Below are positions 12,401 to 24,946 of a DNA stretch of 64,000 bases, piece after piece (position 1 is the first letter of the stretch; each line of letters starts with the position of its first letter). The position numbers were made by a program, and so were the translations under genes. The stretch lies in the NCBI GenBank assembly GCA_947034895.1, contig OX344762.1, forward strand, positions 77,060,981 to 77,124,980. Reading direction: 5' to 3'. The notes under the pieces were generated by a model that ran no database searches, was not told where the DNA came from, and worked only from the letters and a program-made list of their open reading frames with translations. The stretch is from Rhytidiadelphus loreus (lineage: Eukaryota; Streptophyta; Bryopsida; Hypnales; Hylocomiaceae).

Positions 12401-15400
12401 CTTGCAGATGACGTACTGAAATTGAGAAAAAGAGCTAGAGTAGGCATACTTGCAGATTCTCGCGAACAACTGGTGACATTGTTGTGAGCAGCGCTTGAAC
12501 AAGAATCGAGAGTCTGTTCACGTGATCCACAGGATGATCAAAGACTAGAACGTGATTTAAATCATTTGGGTCTTCGTAGCTGTAACGAGAGAGCAGAACG
12601 CTTTGGAGGCACATCAGGAGATGGAGAAATGTGCCCCAAGTAAACAAGGAGGACGGAATTAGCTACCTGGTAAAAACGACATCGCTGGTTAACCTGAAAA
12701 ATGCACACAGGAGGTCTGCAGTAGCCATTATGGACGCCTCGTATGCCTGAAACATGAATGAACAAATATCAGGTCTTGACATTCACCAAAGCACACTATC
12801 TCTGTGACGACATCAAAATGCCCCGCTCTCTTCTACATTACATACTCCAGAAACAAGAGGGAAATGTGAGTATTTCCATTCTACAGATTTTCCATCGTAC
12901 TGTACATATTTCCATGCGATCTAAACATGCTATCGAAATTGCCATTGCAACTTGCAAACAAAACCCTATAAAATGAACAGATCTAGTAATGCAGAATTTG
13001 GAAAAAAAGATTACTGAGATGGGACGCACTCTCAGCCATAGACGACCCGCATCGTTATCTGTCGGTGGAGAACTGAGGGCATATGTTAAGATGTCCAAAA
13101 TACTTGTCACCTGTTCAATAAACCGTCAGAGTTAAATACGCAAGATTCTAGTAATGCCAGAGGTCCTTGGTTATACTGAAAATTCAAAGAACCCCTAAAC
13201 GACAGTTGGAGTATACATATGCACCCAATACACGTAGTGATTTACAGTGTACAACCAAGGTCAGCATGAAAGCTCAGGAGGATAAGATTGAGTTACAGAA
13301 AGATAGGGAGCACAAAGAGAGAGAACCTGAAGAGAGTTGTGCTTTGAAAGAGCATGCGTATGGAGCAATGCTACCAACTGCTGCAGATTTTCTGCACTTA
13401 GCACCAATAATCTGTTGGCAAATTCTTGCTGCAAATACCAGATAACGCATGAGGGATGGTACGATTCCAACGACTTTGTGAATCATATGAGTCAAATGAA
13501 ATTTTGTGTCTCAAAAGGATTGCAAAAATAGTACGAAGGAAAAGAAAAGACTTTACACTTCCACAATTAGGCCCTTGTATTGCCCTCGTCCTCACAAACT
13601 ATTGAATTGTGTTCTTTAGAAACTCACCTTGGATGCGATGCCAACATTAGCTGATCCAGGTTGGACAACAAGCTTGATAGCTGAACGTATGACCAGCGTC
13701 GCATGATAAGATATAATGCTATTTTGAGAACGCACACACTGAAATGACGAGATTGAGCAGCATTATCAGTTTTGTTCAAAAGAATAGGCAATCTGTAGAT
13801 CCAGAAAGACGATTAAAAAAGAATCTACTGCCTTACAAAAGCGCATATCTAATAACCAGGTGTATGGAGATCAGCCATGCTCAATGCATAATTACGAAAC
13901 ATGGACCTCTGCAAGAAGGCTCGTAATGGAAAACCACGAGTAGGTACCTTATGCAGTAGCCCCATGGAACATTTATACTAATGTGGCCGTGAATCCCATC
14001 TTTTCTAAGACACTGGACTTCTTAAATCCAAAGCGTCCAAACTTAAAAAGGAGACTCCACTTCGGAAGCGAACAGTCGCTCATAGTAACTTCGAAAACAA
14101 ATTTCTATTGATCAAAGTTGTAGGACACGACTCTTCGTTTTGTTACATTTTGTTACCTTCCTTGTACCTTAATAAATGATTAATTTCAACTCCTATAGAT
14201 ATGGAAGCAGACAGTTTAGGGATTAAACCATAAATCTGCTCAAAAAAAAAACGTAGGTAATTTCGGGAGCGGTCTGAGCATTGTCAATAAGAATGTGATC
14301 AAAATTGATAAAGAGACGAAAAAATACCTGGAACAAAACCGTGGCAAGCTCTGGTAAGTTTCTTACAGCATCAAAGCAAGGTTTAGATCCCAGAAGTCTC
14401 ACAAGGACCATACAACATGTTGTGGCTCGTACAATATCTGGCTTCGTTTTTCCTGAAACTTGAAACTAAACATGTCACTTTCACTATACAATCTTCACTG
14501 TGTCACTTTGTGCAATATCGAAGTACAATACTAGGTAGTAAGTACAAGACTAGAACCACCATAGCTCAAGCAGACAGAGGATGATACAAGCGTACAAGCC
14601 CTCGAGGTCTTCAACCGAAAGTCTCCTCATAAAGACAAGTATGCTCTTTCGTAAAAAATTCTGAGTATTATCACTCGGCACTATAATGCACTCAGACGTC
14701 CTCTTGGGAGGCATGTAAAATGAGGAGATCGAAAGGACTACTAAGCAGTGAAGGTATATCATATAAGGGTATACAACTTGTCAAAGAAAAGCTATGTGAG
14801 ACTCTTACCGATGCATTCTTTCAGCGTGTCCACGACAGCTTGGAGAACTTTCAGGTCAGTGCATTGTGACTCCCCCACCTGCCTGACTACACATGAGACT
14901 CTTCACATATATACCATAGCCAAAGACACGAGAAGGTTTATGTGGCACAATTTAACACATGGTTGACAAGCTGTAGCTTTCTAATTGGCTATCATTCAGG
15001 AACCTGCAAGGCTGCAACTGAGGCATACCAAAACTGATATGTTGGTATTGTAAGCGGGTCTTGATAAGCATAAATTTTCTTTGGCAGAATAACACCTAAT
15101 TAATTTTGTCGGACCTAAACCATCAATTTCGTTTACATAAAAGAACAAAAAATAAAATTCATGTTGACAATTCGTACCAGAATATTTGCAGCATACTCCT
15201 TCAATTGCATGTGTAAGGCCCATGCTTCTCGGGTAGAATTATAAGCTGCTATAAAACGATTCACATAGAATGTCTCACATTCACTCTGAAATAGAAACCC
15301 TAGCATCAGTTGTGAAGCGCATACACCATGGCCAAACGATATCCAAGCATGTATAACTCGAAGTCCTTCACGAAAGCACCACAGTTCAATAAACAAATTC

Positions 15401-18260
15401 GTAGACAAGCTTTGGCTTCACAATTTGCGTTGTGGAAGTAAAAAAACTTCCCCTTGAATGTACATAGCATTTGACAACAAACATTAGGTTGAGTTGGGAT
15501 TGGGTTGAGACCTGGTAAAGAGCGTTTTGTTGCTCCGGAAACGTGTGAGAATGAAATGACTCCAAGCGAACGCTGAACGTGGAGCCCTTTTCCATGCCCA
15601 TAACGTCTGCCACGCTGGCAATGAAGTCATCACGGTCTCTAAGCAAAAAGTGGCAATGCCTCCAGGATGCGAACTCGATGATAATCTCTTGATCATTTTT
15701 CTCGTCAACCACGAGACCACGTAAGTCCTCTAGACTGCACAATTATAGTATTCACCAATGTGCAAGGATTAATAAACCAACACGAGACAAAAGGACCGTC
15801 AGGATTAAGAAAAAGAGCGTCAACACGGTTACATGTCCTCAATAACCGTGGACTCAATAGAACGGAATCCAACAACGTATGCTCCCTATCTTAGCAGCGG
15901 AGTTTGCGAACTCCCCGACTGTAACCACATAACCCCTAAGAGTCCAAATGGCCAGAACGGACAAAAGTGCCTGCTTTCATATTTACAGGAGGTGAAATAA
16001 CCATTCGCGAAGCTTCGAGGAACGTAACAAAATGTACAAATATAAAGAATAAACCATACCCTGCATGTTTTGAGGAAAATAATGTTTTGAAATCTACTAT
16101 ATTTGACTACTTGCTTCGAAAGGGGTTGGACAATCGGGGACTAATTATAGTTGATAAGAGACACGTACTGGAAAATGTGTAGTCAGTCACCTGTGAACGT
16201 TGATAATGTCATTGAAAGAACTTTCGATAAGGAGATGCTTGGTTATTGACAATGTGCGTGGTCCATCATAATTGTGTAATTTGGATTGTTTCACAGCTTG
16301 AAATTCATAAAGGACAGAATATTCTCTCTGCATTCACAAAGCAACGTAAGTGAAAGTATGATAACTCAATGCCACTGAATGCAAGGGTCTCTCCAGACAC
16401 ACTCCATGTTCTGAGCAAAATTTCCATTAGTTGTTAGGTGAAATCAATTCTGAAAATCGTGATCTAGTGCAGGAATATACATATCGCCGTTCAAATACTC
16501 GCCGTGGTTAATGAAAGACTTTGAGATGGTTCATGCAGAAACCTAATCAAGCTTTAAACCTTTCTACAAGCTGCTAGGGATAGTTGCTTACAACTTTCTT
16601 GTAGTGCTTGGCAAAATAGTCCACCATATCAGATGTTTCTATTTTCTCGATCTCAATGTCTGACTTCAAATATGCCTGCATTCAGAGCCACAGTCGCATC
16701 ATTCTAACGAAAATTCTGGTTTTAGGGGGTACGCGAAACAAAGTTTGAAAACCCCAATTACTACCTCCTTTATACACCTAATCAATTAAAAGGTGCCGAA
16801 CTCAGTACATGACCCAGGATTGAAATTTAATCACTCGCAAATGTACAGTGCTGCTTACTCACAGGAATTCAAAGTCCGTAAATGTGTGTAATCCTTCTTC
16901 TTGAATGACTTGATTCAGACATATTACCAAGTAGCGCCATGGCTTGTTTTCAGGTAAGAATAAAGTGCGTACCTTCATGTTCCTCTGAATGGCGCAAACA
17001 AAAGCCACGGAATCCTTGACCGCTAGCCGCATGGTTCGGGATCTGAGAGAGACCAGAACGATCTGCTCATCATCACTAAGAATTTCCAGCTTAACTATGT
17101 CTTGGAAGTTCACCTTTTTGGATGCCTTAACCTGCAACACCCATCTCAATCTCATTAATAACAGCGCATGCTACAAACGCAATACACTGACTGGAATAAT
17201 TACATATTAATAAAACTATGACATGATAAATCTGATGATGAAATCTGGCGGGGTTTCTTGTACAAGAATTACAGATCACGGTAACGGTGGTGATACATTC
17301 TGACAATAAAAAAATACATCAATATTCTGCACCGGCATTATGAGATTCATACTCATGAGACTCTGTATGCATGTAGAGCTCAATCCATGGTCCAATACCT
17401 TAAAATCTGATCGATGACCTAAATTGACCATTTTCACAATGGAAGCACTCCGCACTCGATACATGGTATCGACCAACCCTCCCCGCTGGATGCTATGTTT
17501 CTTCGCCGAGTAGTCAATCCCTGGTAGCATCAGAAAGATAGAATTGGCATAAATCAAATATAATGCGAACTCAAGCAATACAGAGAAAGACCACAACATA
17601 GTTTTATTTAGCTCCTTAAATCCTGGGTGGATCTCCTATTATAAGGAGAATCATGATTCAATGACTCGTCACATGTTCATTCTTTGAAAAAATAATCTCA
17701 CGGAGTGACATTAGTACTGTAATTGGCACTGGAACATCGGGACACATACCAATGCCACTCAAGTCCTGACCTACTCTCCTATGGTAAATTTAAGATGCCC
17801 TAGCTTCAAGGTCGCAAGCATGCGTTTACCACAAAAATGAGTTACCACACGTTCATTCCTTGAAACAAGAATACCGTCATACTATGGAGTGCCAGAACAT
17901 GAAAGTAATGGAATTGGAACAATATGAAAACAACATACCAATGCCATTCATGTCATCCACGCGATTCAGAAGCGCAGTGAGAAGCGAAGCCCGAGCTTCA
18001 CAGCAGAACCGAACGCTCTCACACCCGAACCCGGACTTGCTGGTGTCCAGAATCTCGATCCGCAACTCCGTGGGATCATCATCGGCAGCCACGACCTTGG
18101 CAACATGCTCGAATCGGTACTCGGTGGGAGTGCCATTGGGAGTTCCTAGAGGCAACACCGAGATTCCATGGTCCAGGATTCGAAACAGCCGTAATCCTCC
18201 TCCCCGAGCACCCCGATTGCTGGTCCCCGGGGGCCTTACCAGAAACATCTGGTAATCCAT
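3411..18260 (-). CDS. GRV2: RME-8/DNAJC13/GRV2-like endosomal protein lacking the J domain, ~30 exons
   Basis: RME-8 proteins are endosomal scaffolds that recruit Hsp70 to control clathrin and sorting; plant GRV2 acts in vacuolar/endosomal trafficking. Exons read from GT/AG borders and phases (high to low): 18260-17939, 17520-17399, 17131-16973, 16675-16592, 16327-16191, 15734-15512, 15285-15178, 14878-14809, 14452-14328, 13738-13628, 13428-13327, 13110-13015, 12746-12667, 12579-12450, 12021-11866, 11694-11647, 11538-11422, 11337-11254 (doubtful), 11184-11073, 10868-10764, 10679-10620, 10577-10392, 9936-9724 (or to 9607), 9552-9284, 8979-8851, 8288-8120, 7969-7856, 7461-7257, 6966-6860, 6344-3411. 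About 2,290 residues, against roughly 2,240 in human and 2,550 in Arabidopsis. PH-like segments lie at about 1-350. The helical body follows, with motifs such as SSILDILTYAL-like (12th exon) and LLMAVLPTGVMNLY (15th-16th exons). Four IWN repeats: LVWN ~720, IIWN ~1234, TIWT ~1562, LVWD ~1916. No HPD J domain is present; FPDYPIRDP in exon 29 runs straight into exon 30. Start chosen as the first ATG (MDYQMFLVRPP), which aligns with the family N-terminus. All phases agree except one (see findings). The family call is firm; function is inferred. Confidence 0.9.
7541..7754. mobile_element. Intronic MITE-like element, copy 1
   Basis: Lies inside the intron between 7461 and 7856. The ends form imperfect inverted repeats (CTTAAGTCCCAAGTGCCC at left; the complement of GGGCACTTAGGTTAAG at right). 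The interior shares the blocks TTTCAACTCCTATAGATATG and AACTTT/CGAAAACA with the element at 14021-14229. There is no coding capacity, so it is a non-autonomous DNA-transposon relic. Confidence 0.55.
14021..14229. mobile_element. Intronic MITE-like element, copy 2
   Basis: Sits in the intron between 13738 and 14328 of the same gene, in the same orientation as the copy at 7541. It shares the interior block TTTCAACTCCTATAGATATG and the preceding AAATGATTAAT-like stretch. Its ends are weaker (CTTAAATCC at left; GGGATTAAACC at right). It is more diverged than copy 1 and has no open frame. Confidence 0.5.
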
Positions 18261-19300
18261 CACCGTAACCCTAAACCTCTCCAAGTGCTTCAACTAAAGC
18301 CACCATGGGATGGAACAACAGCCGATCTAAATTAGGCACAGGTGACTAAAGGTCCGCACTCAGCATCCCAACTTTCTTGCCAAGAGCAAAATTCTCCTCG
18401 TAAACAGAAACAAACGTAAAGCATATTGAATGACTATCCTCCACTCCAATGCATGTCGGGTACCAGAGTTACAGACACCAAGATTGCAGCACGATGCGCA
18501 CCAATACGTTCATATCACTCTGCAGTGAGAGTACGAATCGCAACCTCGGAAATTAAGCAATGTGACAACTGCAGAAAAAAAACACTAATAGCTTTTGAAA
18601 GGCTTTCGCCACAAGAAGGAGATCCAACACAGCCTCTCAATTCTCAAGTTCCTAAGAGACTGTTTCTAAAAGACCACAGAGAATTCTCTCTCAACAACAG
18701 ACACCAGACCTCAGATGAGCAACCATGGAAGCTCAATTACGAAACGCCAACAGAAGACGGGCTCACAAACAGGGGTAACAAGAACAAGAACAAGGTAGAC
18801 TTCGTCTTGCAGGTAAAATTCCCAAGCACAAGGAAGTTACAAATCCCCCCAAAGCAGTTCAACAGAAAAAGAACACCAATTCTGGTCGGAATGTCATTTT
18901 TTGAAACAACCCCTCTTTCTCTCTCTCTCTCTCTCACTGCAACTGCAACTGTCAAACCCCAAACGAACCGACCAAAATGTCCAAGTCGTCTTGAATCGTA
19001 CTCAATCACCGCTCGGTCAACAGCTTCTCTCGACGAAGACGAAATCAAACTGTCACTCATTACATGAAGACCAAGCTACCTCCATACAATTCAATTCAAT
19101 TCAATACAATACAATACAATTCACTGCTCTTCTCCATCCTTGACGAGTCTCAATCAGACACTTTGAGATTGACCAATTCAATGCGGCGATTGCAAGCACG
19201 GGAAAACTCTGCGACCATGGATTTTCTGTGGCAGGACCAACTGGATTTTCGGGTGGAACTTGTTGCTGCACATTTGCAAACTTGTGGGTCTCCTTGATCT
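18261..19300 (-). promoter_or_regulatory. 5' leader and promoter region of the RME-8-like gene
   Basis: No coding similarity is seen here on either strand; the open frames are short and unconserved in character. Read in the gene's direction it holds a GA dinucleotide tract (18914-18935 on the plus strand is CT-rich), a feature common near plant transcription starts, and a pentanucleotide microsatellite of CAATT/CAATA units at 19086-19122. No clear TATA box was found. The leader/promoter role is inferred only from position next to the first exon. Confidence 0.4.
18271..18306 (-). other. Upstream ORF in the leader of the RME-8-like gene
   Basis: An ATG 46 bases before the main start opens an 11-codon frame (MVALVEALGEV) ending in TAG ten bases upstream of the main ATG, in a different frame. 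If the leader is transcribed through here it would act as a short uORF and could damp translation. Whether the transcript start lies upstream of it is not visible. Confidence 0.35.
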
Positions 19301-21165
19301 GTGCTTGCGATCGGCCTTGTTTTTTGGTTCGGAAGGTCCGAAATTGGTAAATCTGTCGGAGGGAAATGTGTTGTTTTTCTTTCCTCGCGTTGGATTCCAG
19401 TCGGGTAGGAAAAGGCTTTGGTAGGGTCAGTGCGGGGGGACGATGAGTTTTGGATGAATAATTGTGTTTTTCGTTATGTGTTCTGTGTTTTCATCCATGA
19501 CTGGGTGAGTCTAAGTTCTGAAGTAACTCGAGTTACTTTTAACCCTTAAGCGCCGGAATTCCGAATTTCTTGAATTTTTGCATATTTTTGGTTATATCTT
19601 TTAAAATATATATTATTTACTTCAGTTTCATCAAATATATCATATAAAATTTTAATTTTTTTAAAGTCAAGCATTGATTTGGATGAGTGAGAAATTTTGT
19701 GGTAAAAACTTTGGAGCATCTCTCCCAAATTGGAACATTGGAGCATTAAAAGGGGTCAAGAGTGGCATAAATTAAGGGCCTATTCATTTTTTGTTTTACA
19801 ATCAATCTCTAGTATGTGATTAAGAAATCTTCACCCTAAAAATGAAACTTTGTAATCATAACCCTCAAAAGATGGAGCCTAAGTAACACATGAGGTTATA
19901 AAAAAAAATTTAATTTTTGGATGCCTAGGTGTATTCTTGGTTTCAAAAGTTTTCCTAAAATTAATTCATTGGGCATTTTTAATCCTCATCATCCTTAAAG
20001 AATTGAACCTACTTTAAAGGATGCATTCGATTATTTAATGAACAAGTGCATTCTTTGTTTTTATCATTTCTTTCAAAGTCATTAAGTAGATAGTTCTTCA
20101 CATCCTTACATAGTTGAATGGTTGTACATGGATTTAGTTTCCCAAAGTTGTAAAAGTTGAAATGAAACCTTTCACCCTTTTAAAGACTAGTTCCTTAGCC
20201 ATATAGTCAAATATCTTCTTAGCCAAGCTCAATTTGCAATTTTATTTCACATTTTTATTTCATGAAACAAAGTATTGTCCATATAGAGAAGCTCACTTAG
20301 TTTCACGAAAAAATGTGATTGTTCAATACAATTTTGAGTTTTGTTACCAAAAATGACAACAAATTCGTAATTCAAAAAATCCAATTGATTTGAAATGTTT
20401 TCTCCACATACCAATAGTAGTAGAAAATAGTTTGGAAAAGTTTTTTTAGTAATTGTTTTATAATTTATACCCTTCATGACCTTTGCTATGACCTCCATTT
20501 GATCTAATTTCCACTACTAAAATAAAATTTATGTATTTTAATTTATAATTAACAAATAAGATCTCAATATTTATAAGAACTATAAAAATCTAAAAAAATA
20601 GGGAGAAAAAATAATAATTTATTTATTTTAGAATGTACAATTTTTTTAATACATTAATTGTGATATATATTATAATATTTTAAGTTATTTACCAAAATTA
20701 ATCTTATAAAATAATATGGACACCATGACAATTATGGTTAAAATCTAGCAAACTAATCTTATGAACAAATGCATATTGTTATCCCTCAATTTTGATGGTG
20801 GATTCTCAATCCCTATATTTTTTCCAAAGGCAAAAAATCATATTTTTTATCCATAAGTATGCTAGGATTTCTAAATACCACTCTACATAGGTTGGCCATT
20901 TCTGTGATCCTAATTTTTTGCCAATTTTTGCAAAAAATAATATAGTGTTCTTTAACCTTGGAAGGACACCACAAACCAAAGTGATTCAAAGGATGACTTC
21001 ACTATTCATTGTAGAAAAATAGAATGCACCTATTGGTCCAATAATCGGAGTATTTTGGTGACTACCTTGGTCATGGGGTCTACATCCATCCAAGGTTAAA
21101 GGATTAAGAATTAATTGACTTTAATCCCATCTCAAATCAAGCGTGATGAAGGTGGGTTCCTAACT
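19301..21165. other. AT-rich intergenic DNA with degraded repeats
   Basis: No gene is supported. 19537-19762 may be a short member of the family whose ends resemble TTAACCCYTWAAG. 20980-21110 is similar to 59260-59390 (shared ATTGTAGAAA..GAATGCACCTATTGG), so it is a dispersed repeat of unknown origin. Confidence 0.45.
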
Positions 21166-21470
21166 CTAAGGTAGGATGCTCTAAAAACAACCTTGCTATA
21201 AAAGCAACCTCTAACACAAAGGCACATTTTTCTTTCTCCAATGTACCAATAGTGCACATTTCAAGAGGGGAGCGCTAGCTTTTCATGACCACTGCGTTTC
21301 AACTTCAAAAAATTGTAACTAATTCCACGAAGGTCCAAAAAATATGAAACAACTTGGGTTACATGCCAATTCCATTTGTCTTCCTACGAAAATTTACTAC
21401 AGATCGTTTTAAGCAATTTTAGCTTCCCGAGAATGCAATCAGCTCTAAAAAGGTTGCTTTAAGAGCAGAC
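21166..21470 (-). mobile_element. MITE-like repeat of the GGTAGG-end family (copy 1)
   Basis: Begins with TAAGGTAGGATGCTCT and ends with GGTTGCTTTAAGAGC, which is complementary to the start of its relatives. The interior (reverse orientation) holds the family core AAAATATGAAACAACTTGGG and AACTAATTCCACGAAGG. No coding capacity. Confidence 0.6.
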
Positions 21471-22840
21471 TACACACATGAGAACTTCAGCCAAAGTTTT
21501 CATCATGTGAATCATGGTTTAAGCTTACAGGATGAGTCACTACACGTGCATTCCAGCAATTCAGTTCCAGGATTCCATCAGAAGTTGCAGCTTGTATTTT
21601 AAGTGTAGAAAATAATTAAATACCATAGCAGCAGGTAGTACATGACATTTTTTTTTCCAACATTGTTAGTTAAAGGTACACGAGATTTGTAACTCACAAA
21701 TGTTGTAGACACAACATAAAATGACACACAAACACACACTCTTTGAGTGACTGTTTTTTGCTTGTGATCAATACCAAATTTTCTGCATGGGGCACGTTCT
21801 GAATCATCTGTTTAGTAAAGTTAAGGGGACAAGCCATAAGGTACGCATTATGGAACCTCTCCCAAAATTTGTGTCCTCTATCTATACTTGTCTAACATTT
21901 CAACTTAAATATCTTGTACAAGTGTTGATAGAGGACTCAATTGGGAGAGGGTTCACAATGGGATTTAGTTATCTTAGCATAAAAATCAGTTTCTTGTGTC
22001 ATAGATATTGACGAGTGGAACCTTGAATGAAGAAACTCTTCAATTTAAAGAAGAATTTTGGGGTTAAGAAAAATAGGTTAACTAGTGAAATGTAACATTG
22101 TTTAGAAAAGGAGTCACAATTAATGTCATTTGAGTTCATAAATCTATTTTTAGCTCAAATAATGCATTTTTAGAAGGCATTGGAAAACATAATAATTATA
22201 TAATCTCAAAATATGATGAATATATATGCATTTAGAAAAGTGAATGATATTTCATTCATAATCATTATATTCATGGACTTAAATAGCTTCATTATTTCAA
22301 CAAAGATGGCAAATTATGATATATTGGAATTTTTTTAAATGGTTTTTAATTCTTAAAGTACTATATAAAATATAGTGTATAGGTCTATGTGATTATACAA
22401 GATACACAATCTTCAAAAGTACCCTTTCTATAGGGTCATAAAAAATTGCAATATTTGATGAAATTCAAAATTTTCTTTAAAAAGGAAGTTTCAAATGGAG
22501 TATTCCATGAATAACTTAATTTATTTGATGAATAACATAATGTTATATTTTGTGTTAACCATACCTAAAAAGTTTAAAAGCAAACACCATAAATACCTAT
22601 GGCAACCTCTTTGTGAATACTAGAATTATTACAATCCCTTCTACCTAAAATCAATTTTCAACACTCCATTTTTTTATAAAATAAGATAAGAGATCCTATT
22701 TGTCTCATGTGCCTATTTGAGTCACTTTATTGTCATTGTATTAGTAAAGTACATTTAAAATTTTGAATTGAACGAGATTGATACATAGTAACACAAATAG
22801 GATGACTTTAGAATTGTGACATAAACACATGCTCTTACCT
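21471..22840. other. AT-rich intergenic DNA, nothing recognised
   Basis: The only structure noted is a local inverted pair near 21845 and 21945, where CCTCTCCCAAAATTTGTGTCC is answered by an imperfect complement ending GGAGAGGG. No gene is supported. Confidence 0.4.
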
Positions 22841-22879
22841 TACCTCCCAAAGGACCAATGCTTCCTTAGGTGATACTCA

Positions 22880-23660
22880 AAGGTTCAAGTTGGTTACTTT
22901 GATCTCAATTTTGATGTGATTTTTTGAAATTTTCTTTAAGATAGAAAAACACATTAGCTTTCTGAGAATATAATTTTTTATTTCAATTGGTGTATGTGTA
23001 GCAAAAGTTATGCCACCCTAAGCTCAAAATGGAGATCACCAAGCAGCAAAAAGAAATTGCTAAAAGTCAAAATATTGATTTAAAAAAAAATTGTTTCTCA
23101 TAGAAAACATTTTTGTTTATATGGAAAAATTTGATTAATTCTATTTAGATTAGTGATGAGAAAGTTGTAGAGAGTTTTGCTTTGAGGGCAATCAAAGCAT
23201 CTTCTTCAAAAATAATTTGTAGGGTTAACTTGATTTTTATAGTTTTTCAAAAAAATAAGTTCCACAAGGGTTCTTTATAACAATTTTTTTAAGTGTGAAA
23301 ATCAAGTCTTCCCCCCCAAAAAAAATCTCAACTCAATTTTGCAACTTTAAATTTTTTAAAATCAAAATGGGTAGTGGAAAAAAATTTAATTAAGAAGATT
23401 CAAAGTCTTATAATCAAGTCATGTAAGGTGAAAAAATCCAATTCTTTTCACTTTAAACATTTATATCTTGTAATCTATAAGGTCAAAGAATTGAACATTT
23501 CTTCTACACAATCTTATATTAGTCTAGTGCAAGATCCTTTGGTTAGATAATTATGGAGAAAAATTAATTTTTTAGAGTTTTGCACTTTGCTATAAAAATG
23601 ACAATTTTGAGTGTTTTTGATGAAAAGAGGGTCTCAGTTCTATAGGGGTTAAAAAAAGGT
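22880..23660 (+). repeat. Dispersed ~0.85-kb repeat, copy 1
   Basis: Shares ordered blocks with 34531-35425 (same strand) and 48663-49503 (opposite strand): GCAAAAGTTATGCCA, an ATTT..GATTAG..GTGATGA block, a CTTTTCACT block, and a terminal TTTTGAGTGTTTTT followed by AGGGGTTAA. No open frame spans it. It is probably a non-autonomous transposon of unknown class. Confidence 0.5.
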
Positions 23661-23694
23661 CTAAGCCACCAAGGGCACTCATTGGAGGGTAAAT

Positions 23695-24769
23695 GCAAGA
23701 AACACTTAAAGCCCATTGTCACACCCTAGTTTTTTATTTTATTTTTGATTATAACTTTTGTATTTTAGCTCCAAATGATTCAAAAATTATAGGAGAGAAC
23801 CTCATAACTAAGATGTACCTTCACTAATTTTTGAGGATTTTTCAAAAATATTTTACTATTTTTAAACAGCCCCGATATTTTCTCACAATGGCCAATTTAG
23901 GGGGGGGTTGCAATCTTTTTCATTTTAAAAAACTAACTTTTTGCTAAAACTTAGAGAAGTTAGTCTCCTAGTACATTTTTAGCTACTGTCCAAAGGAAAT
24001 TTAAAAGTACTTATTTTTAAGTCGTGTAGGAGTCCACAAAAAGAGCATCTTTGTGCATTTATTTTGAAGCAATGAAACACTTTTTTGGTGATTTTTTTGC
24101 TTACATATCATCAACAAAAAGTTATCTCAACATGGGCTATTTTATTTGTTTTTAAAAAAAGAAATCCTATTTTTTACAAATTAAAATGTCAGAAGTGGTA
24201 TTTTCTTCACCCGTTTTAGGATAAAAAGCATGTCCAAAATTCTAGTGAAGAAAATACCACTTCTGACATTTTAATTTGTAAAAAATAGGATTTTTTTTTT
24301 AAAAACAAATAAAATATCCCATGTTGAGATAACTTTTTTTTTATGATATGTAAGCAAAAAAATCACCAAAAAAGTGTTTCATCGCTTCAAAATAAATGCG
24401 CACAGATGCTCTTTTTGTGGACTCCTACACGACTTAAAAATAAGTATTTTTAAATATCCTTTGGACAGTAGCTAAAAGTGTAATAGAAGACTATCCTCTC
24501 CAAATTTTAGCTCAAAATTCGTTTATTAAGATATAATTGAGTGCAAAAAAACCCTAAATTGGCCATTGTGAAAAAATATCGGGGCTGTTTAAAAATAATA
24601 AAATATTTTTGAAAAATCCTTAAAAATCAAAAAAGGTACATCTTGGTTATGATCTTCTCTCCTAAAATTTTTGAGTCATTTGAAGCTAAAACACAAAAGT
24701 TATGGCAAAAAAGCAAATGAAAAAGTAGGGTGTGACAAAACGCAACAAATAGGACAGGTGTTTCTTGCA
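23695..24769. repeat. 1.07-kb near-palindrome (foldback), arms ~510 bp, 34-bp loop
   Basis: The left arm runs to 24210 (ends TGGTATTTTCTTCAC). The right arm begins at 24245 (GTGAAGAAAATACCA). Complementarity holds outward through AAATGTCAGAAG, GGACTCCTACACGAC, AGCCCCGATATTTT, the TTGTCACACCCT / AGGGTGTGACAAA pair, and out to GCAAGAAACAC / GTGTTTCTTGC. There are scattered mismatches and small indels. No protein is encoded. A transcript would fold into a long hairpin. Confidence 0.85.
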
Positions 24770-24946
24770 ATCACCCTGGAGGTCAAATTACTATGCAAGA
24801 CCTTCTTTTGTTCACTCAAAATTCCAAGGATGAACATTTGCACTTTTGTCCTACATAGAAATCATCCATTGGATACTTTAGTGTCTCTAGCTTAACGCTT
24901 CTAAGGTTAACTCCAATTTCATCGAGCATCACAAACTCTCAACAAG

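Noticed and set aside
18426..19067. 213-codon plus-strand frame upstream of the RME-8-like gene
   Set aside because: Low-complexity Thr/Ser/Arg-rich translation across a CT microsatellite, antisense to the presumed leader; no recognisable protein feature.
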